From Spirosoma aureum (GTDB taxonomy: Bacteria > Bacteroidota > Bacteroidia > Cytophagales > Spirosomataceae), in NCBI RefSeq assembly GCF_011604685.1, contig NZ_CP050063.1, positions 1,820,501 through 1,884,500 on the forward strand: a DNA stretch of 64,000 nucleotides, read 5' to 3'. Positions 36,171 to 45,594 of this stretch are shown here, one piece after another. The notes below the pieces were generated by a model. That model saw only the letters and a program-made list of their open reading frames with translations, was not told the origin of the DNA and ran no database searches. Made by a program: the position numbers and the translations under genes. Position 1 is the stretch's first letter. The number at the start of each line of letters is the position of its first letter.

Positions 36171-36268
36171 CCTTTGCCTGAGAGCGGTCGCCTGGAACCG
36201 TGCCACGGTTGTTGATGCTGATCCTGATAACCGTGGCACGGTTCCAGGCGACTGCTCTCAGACAAAGG
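36171..36268. repeat. AACCGTGGCACGG palindrome, 40-bp arms
   Basis: Arms 36171-36210 and 36229-36268 pair with two mismatches around an 18-nt loop. The core is the same as at 33201, but the outer stem (CCAGGCGACTGCTCTCAG-like) differs. It lies between the susD and SGNH genes, both on the minus strand, so it could lower or end transcription within the run. Confidence 0.8.
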
Positions 36269-36274
36269 ACTACA

Positions 36275-37708
36275 TTAATAACCTGGATTTTGTGTTAACT
36301 GCGGATTGACATCACGTTCGGTTTGCGGAATCGGGAACAGGTAGTGCCGTTCTTCAACTATAATGGTTGGGTTCTGGGCTTTCATGGCACTGATTAGCCG
36401 TTTCGTGCGAGACAGATCATACCAGCGATGTCCTTCGAAGGCTAGTTCCAGCCGTCGCTCCAGCAGCAGGCTATCCCGAAACTGGGCCTGATTCAGGTTC
36501 GCTGTCAGATTAGGTAGTCCTGCCCGATTTCGAATCCGGTTAATGGTCGTATAGGCTTCGGTATTATTCGCTCCCTGTTCATTTAGGGCTTCAGCATACA
36601 TCAATAGTACGTCGGGATAGCGAATAATGGGATAATTGTTACCGCCATCGCTGGTTCCCGTTGAGGCTGGGTCTAGGTATTTATAGACGTAACAGGGAAA
36701 CAAAACGCTGGCCGGAGCCGCCGGAGTCGTTGTCGCTGAGTAAAGTTTCAGCGTAACGTTTCGCCGTTTGTCGTCGGCACGATACGCTTTATACAAATTT
36801 TCGGTAGCGGGATCGTCGCCAAAACCGGCCACGCCATTGACTCGGTCAAAATTGGGCCGCATGTAGCCCTGCATCAGACTTCCTTCGTTGAAGCCACCGC
36901 TCAGAGCCTGCATTTCAAACACCGCTTCTTTTCCATTTTTGTTTGCGATCAGGAAGGCATCGGCAAAGTTCGCCCATAAGTCATAAACCCCTAGATTGAT
37001 AACCTCTTTTGCTTTAGCCGAAGCGTTGGCCCAATCCTGGCGGGTCAGATATACCTTCGCTAAAAATGCTTTGGCAGCTCCTTTGGTAGCACGGCCTTTG
37101 TCAGCGGTCGAATAGGTCGTTGGCAGTACGGTTTCGGCCTCGGTAAAATCCTGAACAATCAGTTTGTAGACGTCATCGACGGATGCCCTGGAAACGGCTA
37201 AATTATTCAACGATGTTGTTTCAGCGGTGATTAGTGGAACCCCGCCGAACAACCGAACCAGCGTAAAGTAATAAAAGCCCCGCATGAACTTAGCCTCAGC
37301 TACGTACCGGGCTTTCAGGTCATTATCCATCGGGATAGCCGGTACGCGGGCAATCACGGCGTTGGCCCGGTTGATCGCCGAATACACCGTTGACCAGATT
37401 GACTGAAATGTGTTCGTTGCGGGTGTAAACGTGTATTTGTCGAGGTCATTTTTGGGCTGGTTGGCCGTCGATCGACCATTTCCCCATTCCGCATCATCAG
37501 TGGCTTGATCCTGCAAAATCCACATGATCTGACCATACATGTTGGCGTTATTCAGCGGATCATAAACCGCACTCACGGCCGCTTTGGCATCGTCGGCGTT
37601 TTTATAAAAATTCGCTGGCGTAAAACTCGATTCGGGCTTTTGATCCAGCACTTCGCAGGACGTCATCGCGCCGAGTAGAAGAAGGGTAACGACTATGTGT
37701 TTTTTCAT
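36275..37708 (-). CDS. SusD/RagB-like outer-membrane glycan-binding lipoprotein
   Basis: A 477-residue lipoprotein. The signal ends in a lipobox GAMTSC (Cys18). The SusD-like N-terminal domain holds NFYKNADDAKAAVSAVYDPL and FMRGFYYFTLVRLFGGVPL; the C-terminal RagB domain contains RYPDVLLMYAEALNEQG, INRIRNRAGLPNL and ERRLELAFEGHRWYDL, ending with PIPQTERDVNPQLTQNPGY. It binds oligosaccharides or other polymers and acts as a lid on the SusC channel encoded 80 bp upstream. The glycan is unknown. Confidence 0.95.
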   Translation of the reverse strand: MKKHIVVTLLLLGAMTSCEVLDQKPESSFTPANFYKNADDAKAAVSAVYDPLNNANMYGQIMWILQDQATDDAEWGNGRSTANQPKNDLDKYTFTPATNTFQSIWSTVYSAINRANAVIARVPAIPMDNDLKARYVAEAKFMRGFYYFTLVRLFGGVPLITAETTSLNNLAVSRASVDDVYKLIVQDFTEAETVLPTTYSTADKGRATKGAAKAFLAKVYLTRQDWANASAKAKEVINLGVYDLWANFADAFLIANKNGKEAVFEMQALSGGFNEGSLMQGYMRPNFDRVNGVAGFGDDPATENLYKAYRADDKRRNVTLKLYSATTTPAAPASVLFPCYVYKYLDPASTGTSDGGNNYPIIRYPDVLLMYAEALNEQGANNTEAYTTINRIRNRAGLPNLTANLNQAQFRDSLLLERRLELAFEGHRWYDLSRTKRLISAMKAQNPTIIVEERHYLFPIPQTERDVNPQLTQNPGY

Positions 37709-37788
37709 GGCTTATGACATAATTAACGAACAATGAATAATGGGTAAGTCTTTGAATATCCATTCTCAATTGCTCATGATCCATTCAA

Positions 37789-40700
37789 TTAGAATCCTAC
37801 ATTAAGTCCAAACAGGATCGTTTTCGCTGCGGGGTAGCTGGCATAGTCAAAGCCCTGGCTGCGACTGTCCTGGCCAAAGCGGTTTACTTCCGGGTCGTAG
37901 CCCGAATAGCTTGTCCACGTCAGGTAGTTCTGCGCCGTTGCATAGACCCGTAGCGACTGAATTTTCAGGGTTTTCAGGGCTGAGGCCGGTAAGTTGTAGG
38001 CTAACTGAATGTTCTTTAAGCGCAGGTACGAGCCATCTTCAATCTGGCGGGTCGATACGCGGTTAGCCGGACGGGTTGTTGAGGCCCGTGGAATGTCGGT
38101 GTTGGTATTGGTTGGTGTCCACCGATTCAGTACGTCCCGATCCTGGTTTGTCGTAGCGTTCAGGTATTCCAGTTCATAGCGGTTCGCATTCAGGATGTTA
38201 TTTCCATAAACGCCCTGGAAGAAAGCGGTCAGCTCCACGCCTTTATACGAGAACGTATTACTGATACCACCGATGAACTTGGGTTGTGCCCGGCCAATTA
38301 TCGTACGGTCATTATCGTCAATCTTTTTATCGCCGTTCAGGTCGAGGTATTTACGGTCGCCGGGTTTCCTGGCCTGCGGATCAGCCAGCGCAGTCAGTTC
38401 ATCGGTCGTTTGGTAGAGCCCATTGGTGACGTAGCCAAAAAATGACCCTAATGGCTCACCGACCCGGATGATGCCTGAATTCAGCCCTTGCCCGATGTTG
38501 GCGACACTACCCGCAAATATTTGTGGCGTACCCCCAATATCAAGTACTTTATTGCGATTAAGGGCAAAATTCACGTCAGTACTCCATTTGAAGGCACCGT
38601 CTATATTCCGTGATGAAATACTGAGCTCGACCCCTTTGTTTTCGACTTTGCCGAGGTTTTTGATGGCGCTCGAGAAGCCCGATGTACTCGGAACCGTTAC
38701 GTTCAGCAGCAAGTCTTTCGTCCGTTTCAGGTACACATCGGCTGTCAGCGTAATTCGATTATTCAGGAAACCAACATCCACGCCCAGATCGGCCTGTGTG
38801 GTGGTTTCCCAGGATAAATCAGGATTCGCAATCTGATTTGGCCCCAGACCCGTTGAAACGGTATTGCCAAAAACGTAATTCTGAGTGCCAAGCAACGAAT
38901 AGGCCGGGTAGTTGCCCACACCATCCTGATTACCGGTAGAGCCGTAGGTAGCCCGCAGTTTCAGGTCATTGACCACCCGGTTATTTTTCATAAACCCTTC
39001 TTCCGATACCCGCCAGGCGAGGGCTGCCGATGGAAAATAGCCATACTGTTTGTTAGCCCCAAAGCGCGATGAACCATCGCTTCGGAACGAAGCCGTAAGC
39101 AGGTACTTATCTTTATAACCGTAATTGATACGGGCCAGATAGGATTGCAGACCCCAGGTGCCAATTCCCGATGAGGGTGTTAGCGGCACTGACCCCGACG
39201 CCAGGTTGCTCGATCCTAAGTTATCGTTCACAAAGTTACGGGCCTGAGCCTGACTCGTTTCTGTGCGATTGGCCTGTTGTGTATAGCCAAGTAAGGCCGT
39301 TACATTATGCACACTGTTGAACGTGCGCGTATAAGTCAGCAGGTTTTCATTCAGCCAGGTAACAGATTGGCTGTTGAAAATCGACGCGGCTCCGCCCTGA
39401 GCCAGCCCACTCGACACCGAGCGGGGTAAGTAAGAGTCCTGTTTCTGAAGAATTCCATCCATGCCGAGCGATACACGCAGGTTCAGTCCATCAATAATCT
39501 GATAGTCGCCGAAAACATTGCCGAAAATACGGTAGGCAGTAGTCCGGTTCTTATTATCGCGGGCCAGCGCAACCGGATTGTCGGCGGTAAAAGGCAGAGC
39601 TGGATCGGTCAATAAATAAGTGCCATCGGCATTGCGAACCGGCAGGATCGGAGGGAATTGAAGCGCGGCAATGGTCACTAGGCCGGCACTGCCTAAGTCA
39701 CCATCGGAACGGGCCTGATTCGTGACAGTTCTGTTGATCGTCAGGCTATTGCCGATTTTTATTCTGTTGGTTAGTTTTCGGTCCAGATTGGTTCGGAATG
39801 AATAACGGTCGAAATCAGAGTTGACAATAATACCTCCCTGTTTGAAATAACCACCCGCAATGGCGTACTGTGTTTTTTCGTCACCACCGCTAAATGAGAG
39901 TTGGTAATTGGCCATTGGTGCCTGCTGGAAAATCTCGTCCTGCCAGTCGGTACCCTGGCCAAAAGCATCGACCTGCGCCTGCGAATAAACAGCTGGTCGG
40001 CCTTCGTTTGTATTGGCATCATTCACAAACTGGGCATATTCTCTACCGTTCAGAACCGGGTATTTCCGGCGGACCTGCTGGATACCGTAATACGTTTCAA
40101 AATTGATGGTCGACTTACCTGCTTTGCCCCGTTTGGTAGTGATGATCACCACACCATTCGATCCCCGTGATCCGTAAATAGCTGTAGACGAGGCATCTTT
40201 TAGTACCGAGATCGACTCAATATCACTAGGGTTGAGTGTGCTCAACACGTTGAAGTTGCCTCCACTACTGGCTCCATCATTTTTAAACGGAATACCGTCG
40301 ATGACGTATAGCGGCTCGTTATCACCCTGAATCGAATTACCACCCCGGATGCGTATGCTTGTTGTGCCGCCCGGAGCGCCGGAGTTCTGCGTAATCTGAA
40401 CACCAGCCGCCCGGCCCTGCAATGCCTGATCGAGTGAAGTAACTGCCACTTTGCGGATTTCTTCAACGGGTACGCTGGCTACAGCACCCGTCAGGTCGCT
40501 CTTTTTGACCTGGCCATAGCCAACAACGACCACCTCGTTCAGTGACTTGGTGTCGGGTTGGAGCTTTACATCGAGCGTAGACTGGTTGCCGACCACCTGC
40601 TCCTGGCTGACGTAACCGACAAAACTAAACACGAGTGTAACGCCCTCATTTGGAACATTGATCTGGTAGCGGCCCTGTGAGTCGGTCGTTGTGCCTCTGG

Positions 40701-41262
40701 GCGAACCTTTAACGACGACGCTTACGCCGGGTAACGCTTCACCGATTTCGCCCGTAACCCGACCACTCACCCGAACATCCGTTGGGGCAGATTCAGTCAT
40801 TTGAACACCTTGCAGATTCGCCAGGCCCACTATTGGAACCGGCGCGGTTGCCGCCATCGTGGTTGGTTCTGGTTGGCTGGCCGCTGTTTTTTCGGCGTTT
40901 TTGGGTGGCAGAATCAGATAGGCCCCCGACCGCATTTTTTTAAACCGTAGTCCGTAAGGCTTCAGAAGCAGATTTAGATTCGCTTCCAGCCGAACAGTCA
41001 GGTCGAGCGGTTCAAGCGGACTGAGGTGGCGCGCCACGACTGATTCTTCAAACAGAATGTCTACGCCATAATGCTCTTTTAACTGTAGAAGCGTCTGTTT
41101 CAGGGGTTGGTGGGCAATAGCCAGACTAGTCTCTTTGCCAGCCTGATTTTTGTTGGTAAGCTGAGTCGTTCGGGCAAAGGCCAGAGTTTGGGCTAAGGTT
41201 GGGCCATAGCCTACGCTTAGCAGCCAACCCGTTACCAGCGCGAGGGGTATCGATTTTCTCAT
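37789..41262 (-). CDS. SusC/RagA TonB-dependent transporter with STN domain
   Basis: A 1157-residue outer-membrane importer. Signal peptide about 1-24. An STN domain (about 45-125; LKQTLLQLKEHYGVDILFEE) marks it as a signal-transducing receptor. A CarboxypepD_reg-like domain follows (about 163-240; VSGRVTGEIGEALPGVSVVV), then the plug (LDQALQGRAAGVQITQNSG) and a 22-strand barrel to the final LFGLNVGF. The STN domain is expected to contact FecR, whose gene overlaps by 4 bp, so import and transcription should be coupled. With SusD it forms the uptake pair for an unknown polymer. Confidence 0.95.
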   Translation of the reverse strand: MRKSIPLALVTGWLLSVGYGPTLAQTLAFARTTQLTNKNQAGKETSLAIAHQPLKQTLLQLKEHYGVDILFEESVVARHLSPLEPLDLTVRLEANLNLLLKPYGLRFKKMRSGAYLILPPKNAEKTAASQPEPTTMAATAPVPIVGLANLQGVQMTESAPTDVRVSGRVTGEIGEALPGVSVVVKGSPRGTTTDSQGRYQINVPNEGVTLVFSFVGYVSQEQVVGNQSTLDVKLQPDTKSLNEVVVVGYGQVKKSDLTGAVASVPVEEIRKVAVTSLDQALQGRAAGVQITQNSGAPGGTTSIRIRGGNSIQGDNEPLYVIDGIPFKNDGASSGGNFNVLSTLNPSDIESISVLKDASSTAIYGSRGSNGVVIITTKRGKAGKSTINFETYYGIQQVRRKYPVLNGREYAQFVNDANTNEGRPAVYSQAQVDAFGQGTDWQDEIFQQAPMANYQLSFSGGDEKTQYAIAGGYFKQGGIIVNSDFDRYSFRTNLDRKLTNRIKIGNSLTINRTVTNQARSDGDLGSAGLVTIAALQFPPILPVRNADGTYLLTDPALPFTADNPVALARDNKNRTTAYRIFGNVFGDYQIIDGLNLRVSLGMDGILQKQDSYLPRSVSSGLAQGGAASIFNSQSVTWLNENLLTYTRTFNSVHNVTALLGYTQQANRTETSQAQARNFVNDNLGSSNLASGSVPLTPSSGIGTWGLQSYLARINYGYKDKYLLTASFRSDGSSRFGANKQYGYFPSAALAWRVSEEGFMKNNRVVNDLKLRATYGSTGNQDGVGNYPAYSLLGTQNYVFGNTVSTGLGPNQIANPDLSWETTTQADLGVDVGFLNNRITLTADVYLKRTKDLLLNVTVPSTSGFSSAIKNLGKVENKGVELSISSRNIDGAFKWSTDVNFALNRNKVLDIGGTPQIFAGSVANIGQGLNSGIIRVGEPLGSFFGYVTNGLYQTTDELTALADPQARKPGDRKYLDLNGDKKIDDNDRTIIGRAQPKFIGGISNTFSYKGVELTAFFQGVYGNNILNANRYELEYLNATTNQDRDVLNRWTPTNTNTDIPRASTTRPANRVSTRQIEDGSYLRLKNIQLAYNLPASALKTLKIQSLRVYATAQNYLTWTSYSGYDPEVNRFGQDSRSQGFDYASYPAAKTILFGLNVGF

Positions 41263-42278
41263 TGAGTGATTTGGGTTTCGGAAGCAGTTGAAAAAACTAA
41301 ATGTTGATCGCGGTGACTGACCTGAAGGCCAAGTAATTCGGCAAGGGCTTCGGCCAGTTCGTCGGAAGAACCCGCCCGGATGGTGCCGGTTAGCGTTCGT
41401 CGAGCCAGCGCCGGATCGGTAAGTTGAACACTCACACCAAAGACACGCTGGATCTGGTAAGCTACCTCACGCAGGGGCGTATCGTTGAAACTGAAAAGTC
41501 GGTAACGCCATTGAGCAAACCGGGTTGTGTCGGATCGTGCCTGGAGTTGTAAAGCGCCGTGTCCGTCGAGTGTAACCCGGTCGCCGGGTTTCATGAGCAG
41601 ATTCTGTACAGGTTGGTCATTCGTTGCGTAATGCAGGTTGACCCTTCCCCGTTTTAACACGACCTCAGCGCGCGTTGATCGGCTTCGTACTGAAAACTCC
41701 GTACCAAGCACCTCTACGGCCAAACCATCGTGCGTGTGGACAACAAAGGGTTGATTGGTGGGAAGATGTTTTACATCGAAAACCGCATCGCCCGTCAGCG
41801 TTACCCGCCGGGAGAGCCAGCCGTAGCCAATGCGTGGTAGTTGTATGGATGAGTTGCTATTCAGAGCCACGGTTGAACCATCGGGCAGATTTAGCGAGCG
41901 AAGCTGGTGCGGGCCGGTCGTAATAGTTGAATACAAGAGCGATTCCCGGAACAGCCAGCCGCTGGTTAATAGCGTAAGCGCAACCGTAGCAGCAACCAGC
42001 CATCGGCCAGAATGCCAGAATGGGCGAGCTTCATCGGGGAGCACGCGTAACAACCGTGGCTGAACGTCGTCGGGCGCATCGAGTCGTTGCCGAAACTGAC
42101 CGAGGTGAGTCGCCACATCAGGGGCATATTGAGGATAGGTGCGTTCCCATTCGTCGAGCCACTGGAAATACATTTCCCGGTTTTCGGGACGACTCAGCCA
42201 TTCGCCGATGGCTTTCTGCTGAACCGACGTTGCCTGACCAGCGAAGTAGGTAAATAATAATTCTTTGGGAGGTTCCAT
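41259..42278 (-). CDS. FecR-family anti-sigma regulator
   Basis: A 339-residue inner-membrane protein. An N-terminal cytoplasmic part (LLFTYFAGQATSVQQKAIGEWL) should bind the sigma factor. A membrane helix lies at about 93-110 (WLVAATVALTLLTSGWLF). The FecR domain (about 123-225) includes LNLPDGSTVALNSNSS and GTEFSVRSRS, and a DUF4974 domain (about 250-330) closes the protein. Its stop overlaps the SusC start by 4 bp and it starts 24 bp after the sigma gene. It should relay ligand binding at the SusC STN domain to the sigma factor. Confidence 0.93.
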   Translation of the reverse strand: MEPPKELLFTYFAGQATSVQQKAIGEWLSRPENREMYFQWLDEWERTYPQYAPDVATHLGQFRQRLDAPDDVQPRLLRVLPDEARPFWHSGRWLVAATVALTLLTSGWLFRESLLYSTITTGPHQLRSLNLPDGSTVALNSNSSIQLPRIGYGWLSRRVTLTGDAVFDVKHLPTNQPFVVHTHDGLAVEVLGTEFSVRSRSTRAEVVLKRGRVNLHYATNDQPVQNLLMKPGDRVTLDGHGALQLQARSDTTRFAQWRYRLFSFNDTPLREVAYQIQRVFGVSVQLTDPALARRTLTGTIRAGSSDELAEALAELLGLQVSHRDQHLVFSTASETQITQ

Positions 42279-42302
42279 GGTGAGTGGGTAAAGCGTTGAG
42301 CA

Positions 42303-42983
42303 TTAAGACCAGGCCGCAATAAGGAGCAATCCCCAGCTTATCAGCTTTTGCTGGCGGAGCGATTGTCGAACCATTGAAATGGCGCGCAAAAGATGATTTT
42401 CGACCGTTTTGGGCGATAAGGCCATCTCTTCGGCAATTTCTTTGTAGGATTTACCCTCGAAGCGGCTTAACAGAAATACACGTTGCCGTTGGGGCGACAG
42501 CTGCTGAACCGCCTGTTCCAGCGCCCGGTAGAGTTCGTCCTGTTGCAGAAGACGGTCGGGTTGGGTGGTTTCGGTATCGGGCCGGTCGAGATCATCGGGT
42601 AAGGTTTCCTGCCGACCCAGTTCCCAACGCAGGCTATTATAGGCTTTATTCCGTACAGCCTGATACAGATAGGCCCGATAGGAGCCCGTAATTTGCTGGT
42701 AAATTTCTTTCGTATAAAACGCGTAAAACAAGTCGGCAACCAGATCTTCGGCCAACTGCCGGTCATATACGAAACGTACGGCATGACTGCACAAAGGCGC
42801 GAAATACTGCCGAAAGAGCAACTCGCAACCAAGCCTTGGATCGGTGGCGAACGCATTTCGGATAAACTGTTCGCTATCGATGGGCATGGGAGTTGGGGCT
42901 TCGGGGTCGCTCCGCAGCAAAGGCGTTGGCCCGGTAGGTGTCGGGTCCGTAGATCGCCGGAATGGAAATGCGTCAGCTGGCAT
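42303..42983 (-). CDS. ECF sigma factor (RpoE-type) of the SusC/SusD cluster
   Basis: A 226-residue sigma-70 family protein with the Bacteroidota FecR-linked layout. Region 2 holds LLFRQYFAPLCSHAVRFVYD and AEDLVADLFYAFY; region 4 holds ALEQAVQQLSPQRQRVFLLSRFEG and the HTH EEMALSPKTVENHLLRAI. The start is uncertain. An in-frame TTG at 43037 is rejected as unlikely. ATG at 42983 gives a Pro-rich N-terminus, while ATG at 42887 (194 residues) matches usual family length better. It should turn on the fecR-susC-susD run, but no target promoter can be read. Confidence 0.9.
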   Translation of the reverse strand: MPADAFPFRRSTDPTPTGPTPLLRSDPEAPTPMPIDSEQFIRNAFATDPRLGCELLFRQYFAPLCSHAVRFVYDRQLAEDLVADLFYAFYTKEIYQQITGSYRAYLYQAVRNKAYNSLRWELGRQETLPDDLDRPDTETTQPDRLLQQDELYRALEQAVQQLSPQRQRVFLLSRFEGKSYKEIAEEMALSPKTVENHLLRAISMVRQSLRQQKLISWGLLLIAAWS

Positions 42984-43218
42984 CAAGTCGAAGGGTTTGG
43001 TAGAGGTAAGACAAGTTAGCCCTATCGAATCCCCCAATCAGTTTTTATTTTTTATTCATAAAATACAAGAAATTTACAATGGATTCTACTTCTGCCTGTA
43101 ATTAACCTTTCACCCACAATAGCTGGGAGCCGTGGTAAGGATAAGAACGCTAAATTTAACGTTTGCTTAACCCTGTCATCAGTACCTTGCTGAGGTAAAT
43201 GAATCGCTTTACATTTTT

Positions 43219-44289
43219 ATGAAACGTCTCTCTTTTGTCAGTTTACTGATAGTTCTTCCCGCATTTATTTCTATTGATCTGGATCGTTTGCCAATCAATA
43301 AAATTCAGGTGATTGGCTCACACAACAGCTATAAACAGGCTATCGATCCCGCCTTGTTGCGGACATTAAAGCAGGTCGATTCATCGATGGTGAAATCAAT
43401 CGATTACAGCCATATCGGTTTGTCAGATCAGCTTTCGATGGGGCTTCAAAACCTTGAGATCGATATTTATGCCGATGTTAACGGCGGTAAATATGCGCAT
43501 CCAAAAGGACTTGACTGGGCCGGGAAAGACGCTCAAACTACTCCTTACGATCTGCAGGGTGTGATGAAGGAGCCCGGTTTTAAAGTGTTTCACATTCAGG
43601 AAATAGATTTTCGCAGCAACTGCCTGACGTTTAAAAATTGTTTGCAGGAACTAAAGAGCTGGTCTGATGCACACAAAGGGCATTATCCGGTCTTTATCAC
43701 CATGAATGCGAAAGATGAGCCGATTAATCGACCTGGATTTGCGGTGCCTGAAAAATTTACGGCGGAGGTATATGACCAGTTAGATAAAGTAATAGTAGAA
43801 ACCTTAGGGAAGCAATATCTGATTACGCCGGATGATGTTCGCGGTAGTGCTGAAACTTTAGAGAAAGCGGTGTTGGCGGGCAAATGGCCGACGGTTGCGG
43901 CTGCCAAAGGCAAGTTTATGTTTGTACTGGACGAAACAGGAGCGAAACGGACGACTTACATTGAAGGGCATCCATCGCTGAAAGGCCGGGTGTTGTTTAC
44001 TAATTCGGAACCCGGTACTCCCGAAGCTGCTTTTGTGATTCGAAACAATCCGATTAATGAGCTGGCCGCTATTCAGGATCTGGTGAAAAAAGGATACCTC
44101 GTTCGTACACGTGCTGACGCGGATACGAAGCAGGCTCGCCAGAACGATAGGCAAATGTTTGAAGCAGCCTCTAAGTCGGGCGCACAAATCATCACAACGG
44201 ATTACTATATCAAGAGCAAACACTTCAATTCGGAGTACGTGATCAGTTTCGAGGACGGGAAATACATTAAGCGAAATCCGTTGCTGTAA
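43219..44289 (+). CDS. Phosphatidylinositol-specific phospholipase C1-like protein
   Basis: A 356-residue exported protein. Signal peptide about 1-19. The PLC-like TIM barrel begins QVIGSHNSYKQ with the first catalytic-type His, then GLQNLEIDIYAD (metal-binding Glu/Asp), VFHIQEIDF with a second His, and PVFITMNAKDE. These match the Ca2+-dependent PI-PLC/phosphodiesterase superfamily. The true substrate is likely a phosphodiester in lipids or cell wall, not necessarily phosphatidylinositol. It is divergent from the sigma factor gene but shows no link to it. A terminator at 44296-44338 follows. Confidence 0.85.
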   Translation: MKRLSFVSLLIVLPAFISIDLDRLPINKIQVIGSHNSYKQAIDPALLRTLKQVDSSMVKSIDYSHIGLSDQLSMGLQNLEIDIYADVNGGKYAHPKGLDWAGKDAQTTPYDLQGVMKEPGFKVFHIQEIDFRSNCLTFKNCLQELKSWSDAHKGHYPVFITMNAKDEPINRPGFAVPEKFTAEVYDQLDKVIVETLGKQYLITPDDVRGSAETLEKAVLAGKWPTVAAAKGKFMFVLDETGAKRTTYIEGHPSLKGRVLFTNSEPGTPEAAFVIRNNPINELAAIQDLVKKGYLVRTRADADTKQARQNDRQMFEAASKSGAQIITTDYYIKSKHFNSEYVISFEDGKYIKRNPLL

Positions 44290-44295
44290 TTCAGG

Positions 44296-44338
44296 CCCCA
44301 GTCTGGTCGTTCAATGTCTGATTCTAGCCAGACTGGGG
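44296..44338. terminator. Bidirectional terminator hairpin
   Basis: A perfect 11-bp stem (CCCCAGTCTGG and its complement) with a 21-nt loop, followed by a short T-rich stretch. It sits between convergent genes. Confidence 0.6.
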
Positions 44339-44346
44339 TTTCTTGA

Positions 44347-45594
44347 CTATTTCTTCTCACCAGAAACCACCCATCGATTGACCGTATTCGATGGTCCTTC
44401 CAATACAATTTTGTAAAACGACGAAGGTATGTTGCGCGTGTTGATGACTACCCGTTCGTTTTTGAGCGGCACCTTGGCGACGAGCTTATAATCGTCTTTA
44501 CCGCCGGTTTCGAAGTTATTGGTTGTCGTAAGCCATACGTTTACGGCTCCCGTTTGGGAGAGCGCTTTCCAGCTTACAGCCAGTTGATTTGGGCTTTGTT
44601 GTATCGTAGGTTCGGCCAGTGATAGTGGGCCCGTCAGTGGAATTCCGTCAATTTCCCGGCTCAGTTCCGTTGGGATCGAAATGTTCAGGAAACGAGCTAT
44701 CGTGGGCATAATGTCTACCACGGCGGGCTGAAAACGTTCGGCATAGGTATTGAGCGTTGGCGTGTTCGTGACCAGCCATGTCGTGCGCTGCCGGGGCGAT
44801 TGCCCACCGTGGTTCTTGCCCGTCTGTTCGTCTCTGCCATGATCGGTGGTAATGAAAATCTGCCACTCTTCGCCGTGATTTTTTTGGCGGTCGCGTATAG
44901 CTTCCCATATACGGCCAATTTCGCCATCCATTCGCTTGACGGCATTCACAAACTGCGGGCTGTCACCGTAGCGGTGACCCATGTCGTCGGTATATTCGAG
45001 ATAGACCCACGACAAATCGGGAGCCTGCGTTTGGAGGGACGCTACGGCATCTGAAACAACCTGATGATCAATACGGGCCATGAAATCCCGTTCCTGATCA
45101 TGCGGAAATCTGACCGTATCGAGTTCGTACCCATCGGTATGATAATCAAGTTTCAATTTTCCGGTTTGCGGCAGACCTTCACCAACGAGTTTGGTGCGGT
45201 TGTCGAGCCAACTAGAGAATACCGCGATTTTCTTGGCAGGATATTGCTCTTTGAACAGCCGAAAAATAGTGGGGTAGTGGTAATTGGGCGCTTTGATACT
45301 ATTGTCCCAAACGTTGTGTTTATTGACCCAGGTGCCTGTCAGCAAGCTGTTATAGCCGACTGCCGAGATCGTTGGTGTCTGCGAATACGTGCCCTTTATG
45401 CCACCCACGTAAGCACGTTTGTAAGCACCCTGTTTGGCGATACTGTCCAGATTTGGGGTCGAATCCCGTTCAATGACATCCGCCGGAATACCATCGACGA
45501 TAATGAATAAAGCCTTTTTGGGCTTATTCTGAGCAATCAGAAGCGATACCGGAAAAAGCAGACAGCTGATGAGCAGGCTATAGATTCGACACAT
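44347..45594 (-). CDS. Alkaline phosphatase-superfamily phosphodiesterase (NPP-like)
   Basis: A 415-residue exported enzyme. The ATG at 45594 opens a clear signal peptide (MCRIYSLLISCLLF); an in-frame codon 27 residues upstream (45675) is rejected. Motifs of the nucleotide pyrophosphatase/phosphodiesterase family are present: LFIIVDGIPADVI with metal Asp, a likely nucleophile Thr in TPTISAVGYNSLLTGT, EYTDDMGHRYGD, ITTDHGRDE, and KNHGGQSPRQRTTW. A C-terminal Ig-like region follows. It would hydrolyse phosphodiesters in the periplasm. The substrate is not predictable. Confidence 0.85.
   Translation of the reverse strand: MCRIYSLLISCLLFPVSLLIAQNKPKKALFIIVDGIPADVIERDSTPNLDSIAKQGAYKRAYVGGIKGTYSQTPTISAVGYNSLLTGTWVNKHNVWDNSIKAPNYHYPTIFRLFKEQYPAKKIAVFSSWLDNRTKLVGEGLPQTGKLKLDYHTDGYELDTVRFPHDQERDFMARIDHQVVSDAVASLQTQAPDLSWVYLEYTDDMGHRYGDSPQFVNAVKRMDGEIGRIWEAIRDRQKNHGEEWQIFITTDHGRDEQTGKNHGGQSPRQRTTWLVTNTPTLNTYAERFQPAVVDIMPTIARFLNISIPTELSREIDGIPLTGPLSLAEPTIQQSPNQLAVSWKALSQTGAVNVWLTTTNNFETGGKDDYKLVAKVPLKNERVVINTRNIPSSFYKIVLEGPSNTVNRWVVSGEKK

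Noticed and set aside
41855..41880. Possible AACCGTGGCACGG-family fragment (CAGAGCCACGGTTGAACC)
   Set aside because: It lies inside fecR and encodes the conserved DGSTVALNS text, so the likeness is due to coding sequence.
43128..43142. GGAGCCGTGGTAAGG as a further palindrome remnant
   Set aside because: Too short and unpaired to assign to the family.
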